The notes beneath the pieces were generated by a model that worked only from the letters and a program-made list of their open reading frames with translations, was not told where the DNA came from and did no database searches. 8,261 nt of DNA from Nitrospirota bacterium (GTDB lineage: Bacteria > Nitrospirota > Nitrospiria > Nitrospirales > NS-4). The DNA lies in assembly GCA_005877565.1 (NCBI GenBank), contig VBOK01000014.1, positions 1 through 8,261 on the forward strand, written 5' to 3'. A program made the translations under genes and the position numbers. This document shows, piece by piece, positions 1 to 5,625 of the stretch (position 1 is its first letter; each line of letters begins with the position of its first letter).

Positions 1-776
1 TTGTACCGAACGCCATCGACCGTCGTGATCAGGGCGTGACGATTTTCAGCGACCAGGAAAAGCATCCTGTCAATTATGCCTTCGGCGTGTTCAATGGCGT
101 CGGCATCAATCTGAACAGGCTTAGCCTGAGCACGCCGGGCAATGCCAATGAATTGATGTATGTCGGCCGTATCACGGCTGATCTGATGGGAAAACCAGGC
201 TATCCGGAAGGAGACCTGGCGTACTCGCTAACGCCGCAAATGGCAATGGGGGTGAGCTACGGATACAACGCTGGCCTGCAGACGAACACCACCGGAGTCG
301 GCAGCAATAATCAGATCTCCACGGCGATCGCATCCTTGGGCAATGGGCGGCTGCTCAATCAAGGGGTAGTGGACATTGGGACGACCGGCGTGGATTTCGT
401 CTTGAAGTACAGGGCCTTCTCACTTCAAGGTGAGAGCTTCGTCCGGAACGTGGACACGCACGATCATTCGAAGCGGATCGGCAACGCGACCGGGTTCTAC
501 GTCCAAACCGGGTATTTTGTGGTGCCACGGACGATCGAGGTCGTGGGGCGGTACAGTGTGATGGACCCCGACACACGGCTCGGGCACGATTTGCTCACCT
601 CCGCCGTAGGCGGGCTGAACTGGTATTTCAGCGGGCACGAACACAAATTGCAGTTTGACTTCGGCGTGATCACCACGCGGCTGAACGGCGCGGACAGCGT
701 CAACGGCGGCGTCATCGGCGGCAACGTCACCTTGATCGAGAACCGCGCGCGCCTCCAGTACACGATCGTGTTTTAG
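1..776 (+). CDS. Phosphate-selective-type porin (OprO/OprP family), C-terminal part, 5' truncated by window
   Basis: This is the last 257 or so residues of an outer-membrane barrel protein. The frame is open from base 3, so the GTG at 36 is internal and not the start. The sequence DRRDQGVTIF followed by NYAFGVFNGVG matches the family's 'RD.G' and 'Y..GVFNG.G' strands. Later alternating strands (DFVLKYRAFSLQGESFV, GFYVQTGYFVV, EVVGRYSVMDPD, GGLNWYFSGHEHKLQFDFG) are typical of Porin_O_P barrels. It ends RLQYTIVF, a final strand with a terminal aromatic residue, the usual recognition signal for the BAM assembly machinery. By family it would be a trimeric anion or phosphate channel, but the selectivity residues lie mostly in the missing part, so the substrate is not determined. 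No terminator hairpin is evident after the TAG stop. Confidence 0.85.
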   Translation, partial: VPNAIDRRDQGVTIFSDQEKHPVNYAFGVFNGVGINLNRLSLSTPGNANELMYVGRITADLMGKPGYPEGDLAYSLTPQMAMGVSYGYNAGLQTNTTGVGSNNQISTAIASLGNGRLLNQGVVDIGTTGVDFVLKYRAFSLQGESFVRNVDTHDHSKRIGNATGFYVQTGYFVVPRTIEVVGRYSVMDPDTRLGHDLLTSAVGGLNWYFSGHEHKLQFDFGVITTRLNGADSVNGGVIGGNVTLIENRARLQYTIVF

Positions 777-1004
777 CCCGGACTATCCATGAATACCTAC
801 TGCGTCGCCCGATCCTCTCGCCCGGCGGGTCTCTTCTCGCTCGGCCTCCTCGACGTACTGCTGCGAGTACGCCTGCGTCGTCCTCACTTACGAGAAGCCA
901 CGGCGGACTTCGGCCTCAGCCGCCTCGCTACGCCATTCCTGGATTACCCAGGCTACAGGCGTGCACGCGCCCTTCACTGCATCTATTCCTAATTGGGGGC
1001 TCTC
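777..1004. other. Gene-free GC-rich stretch with inverted repeats
   Basis: These 228 bases lie between the porin stop and the next convincing start. A 67-codon frame at 789-992 exists, but it has no ribosome site and an arginine/leucine-rich, unprotein-like composition. The stretch contains nested inverted repeats: CGACG at 851-855 with CGTCG at 876-880, and GTACT at 855-859 with AGTAC at 866-870, around a six-base loop. No T-run follows, so it does not look like a standard terminator. It may be a dispersed intergenic repeat or decayed sequence, but no second copy is present in this window. Confidence 0.4.
995..999 (+). promoter_or_regulatory. Ribosome binding site selecting the ATG at 1005
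   Basis: A GGGGG run sits 5 bases before ATG at 1005. An in-frame TTG at 993 would place the run inside the coding sequence, so the ATG is the better start. Confidence 0.55.
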
Positions 1005-1247
1005 ATGTTTCAGGAAGAAAAGACGTTCAACTTGCGCTTCGCCCTGGAGGCCATCTTCCCGGACGATTATGCGGGCGATCAAGACGGGCAGATGTGGGTG
1101 AAGGAGTGGGAACAGCGGCTCAAGCCAGAGCTCGTGAAGATGATCTTCGACCACCTCCGCCAGCATCCCGCCTGGAAGGTCCACGTCCGCAACCGCGGCG
1201 CCTCCCCGCAGGACGAGATCGAGATCGCGATGGTGAAGGAATTCTAA
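1005..1247 (+). CDS. Hypothetical protein, 80 aa
   Basis: I do not recognise this family. The protein is a compact, acidic, probably soluble 80-mer beginning MFQEEKTFNL, with no signal peptide, membrane segment or cysteine pair. Its composition looks genuinely protein-like, with an amphipathic central region (MWVKEWEQRLKPELVKMIF) suggesting helices and a final strand-like part (WKVHVRNRG, then DEIEIAMVKEF). The start is chosen by the GGGGG ribosome site; the in-frame TTG four codons upstream is less likely. The gene ends 6 bases before the stop codon of the convergent minus-strand gene. Nothing in the context fixes a role. Confidence 0.65.
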   Translation: MFQEEKTFNLRFALEAIFPDDYAGDQDGQMWVKEWEQRLKPELVKMIFDHLRQHPAWKVHVRNRGASPQDEIEIAMVKEF

Positions 1248-1253
1248 AAGGGT

Positions 1254-1649
1254 TTACTGATCGCGATAGAGACGGAGGTAGGGGTTCGGGTGGAAGATGA
1301 CGTTGTCTTCCTGGATCACCTCGTTGCCGTTGATCCCGTCCTCTTCCGGGTCCTTCCATAAGGCCCGCCCCCACCAGATGAAGATGGGGTTGGGGGCCAA
1401 GTCATAACTTGGTGTCCCATCCGGATTCATGATCACACGAAGCACTTTCCGGCCGGTCGCGTAATCCACCACATCCGGGTTCTTCGTCGCGTACAACTCG
1501 ATCCAGAGATCCAATCGGTTGTCGAAGACTTCCGCGACGCGGAATTCTGGCGAGGGCAGGGCTGGCAGCTTACGCGGATCGGCGGCCGAGGCGGCCACCA
1601 CCGCGCCGATCCAGAGCAGCCCTGACACCAGAAGAATCTTGGGCCACAT
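1254..1649 (-). CDS. Small exported protein of unknown function, 131 aa
   Basis: The N-terminus MWPKILLVSGLLWIGAVVAA followed by SAADP is a clear Sec signal peptide: one lysine, a hydrophobic core, then an A-x-A type site (A20-S21-A22). Cleavage after residue 22 would leave about 109 residues. No cysteine follows the hydrophobic core, so it is not a lipoprotein. The mature part is rich in aromatic residues and contains EFRVAEVFDNRLDLWIELY, YATGRKVLRVI and NPIFIWWGRALWKDPEEDG. This suggests a small beta-rich periplasmic domain, but I cannot name a family. No Shine-Dalgarno sequence precedes the ATG; a TATAGT hexamer lies 6 bases upstream, which would fit a leaderless transcript. The gene converges with the 80-aa gene and diverges from tenA. 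Confidence 0.7.
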   Translation of the reverse strand: MWPKILLVSGLLWIGAVVAASAADPRKLPALPSPEFRVAEVFDNRLDLWIELYATKNPDVVDYATGRKVLRVIMNPDGTPSYDLAPNPIFIWWGRALWKDPEEDGINGNEVIQEDNVIFHPNPYLRLYRDQ

Positions 1650-1655
1650 AGACGA

Positions 1656-1661
1656 ACTATA
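1656..1661 (-). promoter_or_regulatory. Possible -10 box for the exported-protein gene
   Basis: On the minus strand TATAGT matches the sigma-70 -10 consensus at five of six positions and ends 6 bases before the ATG at 1649. Transcription would then begin at or next to the start codon. No good -35 element is visible at 16-18 bases, so support is weak. Confidence 0.3.
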
Positions 1662-1733
1662 GCACAGGCCGACCCACTTGCACCGCCGTCCCCGCTTCCG
1701 TTAAGGTGATTTCCCCAACCACGAGGGACCTTC

Positions 1734-2402
1734 ATGAACTTCAGCCAGCACTTACGGTCCATCGCCGAACCGATTTGGGCCGCCCAGCTCACCCACCCGT
1801 TCGTCGTGGGGCTCGGCAATGGGACGCTGCCGGAGCGGAAGTTCAAGTACTACATCCTCCAGGACGCGCTGTTCCTCGCGGATCTGGCACAGGTGTTCGC
1901 GGCCGCGTCTAAAAAAGCGCCGGACGCGTCCTCGACGAGCCGGTTCAACAAGCTGGCCGAGGACACGCTCGTCGTCGAACGATCGCTCCACGAGACCTAC
2001 GGCAAGCGCTGGAAGCTGACGCCGCAGCAGATGGCCCGCGTCCCGATGGCGCCGACCAATTACGCCTACACGCGGCACATGTTGCACATCGCGCAGAACG
2101 GCTCAGCCCTTGACGCCACGGTCGTGGCGCTCCCCTGCGCTTGGATCTACTGCGTGGTAGGGCAACATCTGCTACGCAAGGGGAAGCCACCGAAGTCCCA
2201 CCCCTACCGTGATTGGCTGCTACTCTACGCTTCGCCAGAGTTTGCGGAGGTGGGCAAGTGGATGCGGGAGAAGGTGGATATGTGGGCGAAGCAGGCGAGC
2301 GAGGGGGAGAAGGCGCGTCTGGAGCAGGCGTTCATCATCAGCTCGCGGTATGAGTGGATGTTCTGGGAGATGGCGTGGAACGAAGAATCGTGGCCGATTT
2401 AA
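1734..2402 (+). CDS. tenA: TenA family thiaminase II / aminopyrimidine aminohydrolase
   Basis: A 222-residue all-helical TenA protein of normal family length. It is cytoplasmic and hydrolyses 4-amino-5-aminomethyl-2-methylpyrimidine, or thiamin itself, to the HMP pyrimidine for salvage. Active-site residues fall almost exactly on the Bacillus TenA numbering: D44 in YILQDALFL, F47, Y112, C135 in PCAWIY (nucleophile), Y139, Y165 and E207 in SSRYEWMFWEMAW. All the key positions are therefore present and the gene should be active. GAGGGA at 1723-1728 lies five bases before the ATG and fixes the start. The downstream partner reaction, HMP phosphorylation, is encoded by thiD about 1.1 kb away on the same strand. 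The repeat copy begins five bases after the TAA stop. Confidence 0.93.
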   Translation: MNFSQHLRSIAEPIWAAQLTHPFVVGLGNGTLPERKFKYYILQDALFLADLAQVFAAASKKAPDASSTSRFNKLAEDTLVVERSLHETYGKRWKLTPQQMARVPMAPTNYAYTRHMLHIAQNGSALDATVVALPCAWIYCVVGQHLLRKGKPPKSHPYRDWLLLYASPEFAEVGKWMREKVDMWAKQASEGEKARLEQAFIISSRYEWMFWEMAWNEESWPI

Positions 2403-2406
2403 GAAT

Positions 2407-2675
2407 TAAGGTGGGGGTCCTGTCGGCGCATTACCGGGGCACCCGTTGCTCTTGGAGCGGGTCCTGCCGCCGAGCAGCCCAGACGTGCTCAGGTCCATTT
2501 CGTCGTCGCAGCCCCGCAGACTCGGCTGCATGGCCCTTCTGCTCCGCCTGGGCGCCCGTCTCGGCGTCACCCGCTCGATTGCAACGGGTCGAAACGCCGT
2601 CGAAGCCACGCCGACTCAGCTGTAGGCGCCTTCCGCTCCGCCAGGGTCCCGCTCGGCGCCACCCCATCTATTTCA
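2407..2675 (+). repeat. Dispersed GC-rich repeat, long copy (A)
   Basis: This copy begins with the 18-mer TAAGGTGGGGGTCCTGTC (2407-2424). It shares further exact blocks with the copy at 3177, in the same order and orientation: CCGAGCAGCCC at 2470-2480, a 17-mer at 2508-2524, CTGTAGGCGC at 2620-2629 and CCCGCTCGGCGCCACCCC at 2648-2665. Between the shared blocks it carries extra sequence, making it about twice as long as the other copy. GGGTCCTG recurs internally at 2459, which suggests internal duplication. It starts five bases after the tenA stop. Open frames inside it are arginine/proline/serine-rich and do not look coding. The outer limits are approximate; weak similarity continues a little past 2665. 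Confidence 0.75.
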
Positions 2676-2697
2676 AAGTCACAAGGCCACGAAATGG

Positions 2698-3175
2698 TTG
2701 GAGGGCGTGAGGAGCGTTTCCGGTAAGCTGCGGTGCTGGTGGTGTGGGGAGGACCCGCTGTACTGTGAGTATCATGACAAGGAGTGGGGTGTGCCGGTCC
2801 ATGACGATCGGAAGATGTTCGAGATGCTGGTTCTGGAAGGCTTTCAGGCTGGGCTGAGCTGGATTACCATCTTGCGCAAGCGCGACAATTTCAGCGGCCA
2901 TCACCAACGCCCGGTGTTTCCTGGAGGTCCAGAAGGAGTACGGCAGCTTCGATCGGTACATCTGGCGCTTCACGGGCAACCGGACGGTGCGCAACCCCAA
3001 CGGTTTGACTCGAAAAACCATCAAGGCGACCTCGCCGGAGTCCGACGCCCTGTCCAAGGATTTGAAGCAGCGCGGCTTCAAGTTCGTCGGCTCCACAGTC
3101 TGCTACGCGCACATGCAGGCGACCGGCATGGTGGACGATCACGTGGTAGGCTGTTTTAAATACAGGAGGCGATGA
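2698..3175 (+). pseudogene. tag: DNA-3-methyladenine glycosylase I (tag), broken by internal deletion and frameshift
   Basis: Intact Tag removes 3-methyladenine from alkylated DNA. The first part (2698-2892) gives RCWWCGEDPLYCEYHDKEWG then LEGFQAGLSWITILRKRDNF. It contains the zinc ligands C13 and H26, the base-pocket residues Y25 and E47, and W55, all offset by nine from E. coli Tag numbering. After DNF the frame is wrong. The correct continuation (AAITNARCFLEVQKEYGSFDRYIW and on to DDHVVGCFKYRRR) lies in another frame from about 2894 to the TGA at 3173-3175, with the last two zinc ligands H and C. Compared with E. coli Tag as I recall it, about 37 residues are missing at the junction, implying a deletion near 110 bases, not a multiple of three. 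The start is uncertain (TTG 2698 or GTG 2707). The remnant is framed by the two repeat copies. Confidence 0.88.
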
Positions 3176-3176
3176 A

Positions 3177-3306
3177 TAAGGTGGGGGTCCTGTCACCGAG
3201 CAGCCCCGCTGAGCGGCGCCTTTCGGCGTTGCAGCCCCGCAGACTCGCCTGTAGGCGCTCTGGCTCATCGGGGTGCCCCGCTCGGCGCCACCCCGATAAT
3301 TTCGAC
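3177..3306 (+). repeat. Dispersed GC-rich repeat, short copy (B)
   Basis: This copy begins one base after the stop of the tag remnant with the same 18-mer as copy A. The other shared blocks are CCGAGCAGCCC (3196-3206), GCAGCCCCGCAGACTCG (3231-3247), CTGTAGGCGC (3249-3258) and CCCGCTCGGCGCCACCCC (3277-3294). Relative to copy A it lacks about 45 bases near the start and about 95 bases between the 17-mer and CTGTAGGCGC. It can fold into two hairpins, 3214-3231 and 3267-3297. No transposase or terminal inverted repeat is visible, so it resembles a small non-autonomous or REP-like structured repeat and not an insertion sequence. Confidence 0.75.
3267..3297 (+). other. Stem-loop in repeat copy B
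   Basis: ATCGGGGTG (3267-3275) pairs perfectly with CACCCCGAT (3289-3297) around a 13-base loop. The following bases are AATTTCGAC, without a run of T, so a classic intrinsic terminator is unlikely. The left arm is not conserved in copy A although the right arm core is. This hairpin is therefore specific to the short copy. Confidence 0.55.
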
Positions 3307-3334
3307 TCTCCACTGCGAGAAGGGGACAAAAAGA

Positions 3335-3502
3335 ATGAATCGCATCCGTATCGTCGTTGAAAAGGCTAGAAGTAACTATTCGGCCTATTCGCCCGACTTG
3401 CTAGGCTGTGTGGCGACAGGTGTTACTCGTGCGGAAGCAGAACGAAATATGCATGAAGCTATCGAAATGCATCTACGTGGACTGCAAGAAGACTCTGTTT
3501 GA
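3335..3502 (+). CDS. HicB-like antitoxin protein, short and without HicA partner, 55 aa
   Basis: Translation gives MNRIRIVVEKARSNYSAYSP followed by DLLGCVATGVTRAEAERNMH and EAIEMHLRGLQEDSV. The pattern 'YSAYSPDL.GCVATG.T..EAE.N..EAIE.HL.GL' is the hallmark of the HicB/UPF0150 domain, the antitoxin that masks the HicA RNase. The protein stops just after GLQED, where relatives usually continue with a PIPEP-type segment of some 15 residues or a DNA-binding domain, so it is short. No HicA gene lies beside it: repeat copy B is directly upstream and thiD starts 14 bases downstream. AAGGGG at 3320-3325 is a good ribosome site nine bases before the ATG. Codon use is noticeably less GC-rich than in thiD, hinting at transfer. 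Proximity suggests co-transcription with thiD; a regulatory role there is speculative. Confidence 0.8.
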   Translation: MNRIRIVVEKARSNYSAYSPDLLGCVATGVTRAEAERNMHEAIEMHLRGLQEDSV

Positions 3503-3516
3503 GAGAGTGAATTGAA

Positions 3517-4308
3517 ATGAAGCAAGTCCTCACGATAGCAGGGTCGGACTCCGGCGGAGGGGCCGGGATCCAGGCGGACATCAAGGCGATGTCGGCCAAC
3601 GGGGTGTTCGCGATGTCGGTGATCACGGCGATCACCGCACAGAACACCGAAGAAGTCACCGAGGTCTTCGAGCTGCCCGCCTCCATCATCGCTGCGCAGA
3701 TCGACGCCGTGTTCGACGACTTCGAGGTGGCGGCGGTCAAGACCGGCATGCTCTCCTCCGCCGAGATCGTGAAGACCGTCGCCAGAATGCTCAAGCCTCA
3801 GAAAGTCACGAACCTCGTCGTGGACCCGGTGATGGTCTCGAAGAGCGGCCATCCGCTGCTCAAGCCGGACGCCATCGAGGCGGTGATCAAGCAGTTGATC
3901 CCCCTGGCCCTCGTCCTGACGCCGAACATCCACGAAGCCCAGCAACTCTCCGGCGTTGAGATCAAGACGCTCTCCGACGCGCGGCAGGCCGCGAAGATCA
4001 TTCACAAGATGGGGTGCAAGCACGTGCTGATCAAGGGCGGACACCTGCTGGCCGATCGCGGGACCGACCTGCTCTACGACGGGAAGTTCTTCGAGGTCTT
4101 CAAGGGCGAGTACATCAACACGCCACACACCCACGGGACCGGCTGCACGTACGCCTCGGCGATCGCCGCGCACCTCGCGCTCGGCAAGCCGTTGAGCCAG
4201 GCCGTGAAGGCCGCCAAGGCCTACACCACCGAGGCCATCCGCCACGCGCTGGCCATCGGCCACGGCAAGGGTCCCACCAATCATTTTTATTTTCTGAAAC
4301 CTGAATAA
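3517..4308 (+). CDS. thiD: Bifunctional hydroxymethylpyrimidine kinase / phosphomethylpyrimidine kinase
   Basis: A 263-residue ribokinase-fold kinase of full family length. It phosphorylates HMP to HMP-P and then to HMP-PP, the pyrimidine precursor joined to thiazole phosphate by ThiE; it acts in the cytoplasm. Signatures in order are TIAGSDSGGGAGIQADIKA (residues 6-24), Q42 at the pyrimidine-contact position in TAQNT, KTGML (75-79), VVDPVM (101-106), LTPN..EA (134-141), KGGH (173-176), the anion hole and catalytic motif GTGCTYASAIAA (207-218, C210), and the C-terminal GHGKGPTNH. All key residues are present. The ribosome site is weak (GAGAG at 3501-3505), so translation may depend on coupling to the upstream hicB-like gene that ends 14 bases before. 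Together with tenA it forms a salvage route for degraded thiamin. Confidence 0.95.
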   Translation: MKQVLTIAGSDSGGGAGIQADIKAMSANGVFAMSVITAITAQNTEEVTEVFELPASIIAAQIDAVFDDFEVAAVKTGMLSSAEIVKTVARMLKPQKVTNLVVDPVMVSKSGHPLLKPDAIEAVIKQLIPLALVLTPNIHEAQQLSGVEIKTLSDARQAAKIIHKMGCKHVLIKGGHLLADRGTDLLYDGKFFEVFKGEYINTPHTHGTGCTYASAIAAHLALGKPLSQAVKAAKAYTTEAIRHALAIGHGKGPTNHFYFLKPE

Positions 4309-4477
4309 TGCTGAAAGGCACGTGAATTTAAGACCTCTTTTTCCGCCACCTAGCCTGTTAGGGTATTTCCCTCCCCCAGATTCCGGTGTTTACCAGAGTG
4401 GCCCCCAGTATCCGTCATCTTATCCTAGTAGCGTAGCCCAACGTGTGTCAGAACGCTTGCACCGCGCTCTAAAAACT

Positions 4478-4484
4478 AAGGAGG
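4478..4484 (+). promoter_or_regulatory. Strong ribosome binding site for the 71-aa gene
   Basis: AAGGAGG lies six bases before ATG at 4491. The overlapping GTG at 4488 is only three bases away and is too close to be the start. Confidence 0.65.
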
Positions 4485-4490
4485 TGCGTG

Positions 4491-4706
4491 ATGGCTTATC
4501 GGCAATGCCACGGACTGGTAGATCACGTCATTGCTCTACACGACGGCGAGGTACATCTTTGGGTACGCGTCCGGCAATGCATGAACTGCGGTGATATGGT
4601 GGATTCTGCAATCATCAGGCAGTGGCGACCCTGGTGGCGCACCACCTTCCTCGTGTTGCTGGGAGTGCTCTCCATCGGCCTAGGTCTCACGAGCATGATC
4701 CGGTGA
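4491..4706 (+). CDS. Small membrane-anchored protein with CXXC motif, 71 aa
   Basis: The soluble N-terminal half has CHGLVDH (residues 6-12) and then RQCMNCGDMVDSAII (28-42). The C-x-x-C-G-[DE]-x-V-D layout resembles half of a small zinc ribbon. The first half of such a ribbon would normally supply another CXXC, but here it has only C6 with H7 and H12 nearby, so metal binding would be atypical or lost. Residues 51-70 (TTFLVLLGVLSIGLGLTSMI) form a single transmembrane helix preceded by basic and tryptophan residues (RQWRPWWR). The bulk is probably cytoplasmic with a tail anchor. Small one-ribbon proteins like this are, from memory, common in Nitrospira, but their function is unknown to me. It begins 182 bases after thiD, so it is probably a separate transcription unit. 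Confidence 0.72.
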   Translation: MAYRQCHGLVDHVIALHDGEVHLWVRVRQCMNCGDMVDSAIIRQWRPWWRTTFLVLLGVLSIGLGLTSMIR

Positions 4707-4711
4707 GGAAA

Positions 4712-4748
4712 TTCGAATCTGCCCACACTCGTCGTGCGCCCTGCTACG
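4712..4748. repeat. 37-bp duplicate of propeller-gene sequence at the dienelactone hydrolase stop
   Basis: Bases 4712-4748 match 6361-6397 at 35 of 37 positions, in the same orientation (differences at 4720 and 4746). The copy spans the intergenic gap after the 71-aa gene and covers the stop codon and last codon of the dienelactone hydrolase gene. The mismatch at 4746 is the base that makes the TAG stop. It starts with the palindrome TTCGAA but shows no long hairpin. Confidence 0.85.
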
Positions 4749-5625
4749 CCACGCCGTGCTGCTTGAACCAGGCCTGCAACCGTCTCCACCCGTCTTCCGC
4801 CTGCTCTTTTCGATAGCTCGCCCGATAGTCGGCATGGAAGCCGTGCGGCGTATTCGGATAGACGACGATCTCTGACGGACTCCCCGCCTCCTGCAAGGCC
4901 TTCCGCATCTGTTCGACCGTGTCGAGCGGAATGCCTTGGTCGTCGCCGCCGTAGAGTCCCAGCACCGGCACTTTCAGCGACGCCGCGATGTCGATCGGGT
5001 GCTTGGGCTGGAGCTCGCTGGGCTTGCCCACCAGTCGCCCATACCAGGCCACCGCCGCTTTCGCCCGGGGATTGTGCGCCGCGTACAGCCAAACAATCCG
5101 CCCGCCCCAGCAGAACCCCGTGACGCCGAGTTTCTCGACGTTCCCCTCGCCGGATTCCTTCACCCAGGCGACAGTCGCATCGAGGTCGGCCATCACCTGG
5201 GCGTCGGGCACCTTCGAGACCACTTTGGTAATGATGTCGTTGACATCCGTCAGCTTCGACACAGCCCCCTGCCGTGCATAGAGCTCTGGAGCAACAGCCA
5301 AGTAGCCCAGCTTGGCCAACCGGCGGCAGACATCCTTGATGTGTTCATGGACGCCAAAGATCTCCTGGACAACTACAACCACCGGAAAAGCGCGTCCTTT
5401 TGACGGCATGGCCCGGTACGCCGGGATGGAACCGTCGCTCGTCGGGATTTTGACCTCGCCGGCCGCCAAGCCTGCCGCGTCCGTGGTAAGCGTCTCGGCG
5501 GAGACAGGCTTGATGGCCAAGGCGAACCCTATCGCCAAGGTTGTCATCATGAACCCTCGGCGGGTCACGTCGGTCGTGTGAATCGTGCCGAGCACCTGCT
5601 CGATGTCCCGTCCGCTCTCACCCAT
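4744..5625 (-). CDS. Dienelactone hydrolase family protein with Tat signal
   Basis: A 293-residue alpha/beta hydrolase that would cleave lactone or ester bonds; the true substrate is unknown. The N-terminus has a twin-arginine motif TRRGFMM (residues 21-27), a hydrophobic stretch to about 38 and a PVSA cleavage site near 43, so it should be exported folded to the periplasm. The catalytic set is complete: E88 in QEIFGVHEHI (equivalent to the DLH Glu36), C172 in GFCWGG, D229 in GGDDQGIP and H261 in TPHGFH. The start is fixed by AGGAGG six bases upstream (5632-5637). The unusually long 20 residues before the RR pair are in frame with that site. The 3' end lies inside a 37-bp block duplicated from the propeller gene. 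The gene appears monocistronic and is convergent with the 71-aa gene. Confidence 0.92.
   Translation of the reverse strand: MGESGRDIEQVLGTIHTTDVTRRGFMMTTLAIGFALAIKPVSAETLTTDAAGLAAGEVKIPTSDGSIPAYRAMPSKGRAFPVVVVVQEIFGVHEHIKDVCRRLAKLGYLAVAPELYARQGAVSKLTDVNDIITKVVSKVPDAQVMADLDATVAWVKESGEGNVEKLGVTGFCWGGRIVWLYAAHNPRAKAAVAWYGRLVGKPSELQPKHPIDIAASLKVPVLGLYGGDDQGIPLDTVEQMRKALQEAGSPSEIVVYPNTPHGFHADYRASYRKEQAEDGWRRLQAWFKQHGVA

Noticed and set aside
789..992. Open frame of 67 codons after the porin
   Set aside because: No ribosome site, arginine/leucine-rich composition without protein-like patterning, and it overlaps an inverted repeat.
2881..2900. Programmed frameshift in tag
   Set aside because: No slippery heptamer is seen, and a segment of roughly 37 residues is missing, which a frameshift alone cannot explain.
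3172..3360. Open frame starting with an apparent AGGAGG-preceded ATG at the end of the tag remnant
   Set aside because: It runs through repeat copy B with low-complexity arginine/serine/proline content and overlaps the start of the hicB-like gene in another frame.
2407..3502. Integron-like cassette array with attC sites after each small gene
   Set aside because: The repeats lack paired GTTRRRY/RYYYAAC core sites, and no integrase is visible.
3385..4284. Long antisense frame of 299 codons opposite hicB-like and thiD
   Set aside because: It is histidine/arginine/glycine/leucine-rich, as expected for an antisense shadow of a GC-rich gene; thiD on the other strand has all family motifs.
4322..4594. 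90-codon proline-rich frame from a GTG
   Set aside because: It overlaps the better-supported 71-aa gene, which has a strong ribosome site, a CXXC motif and a membrane helix; its own second half is a shadow of that gene.
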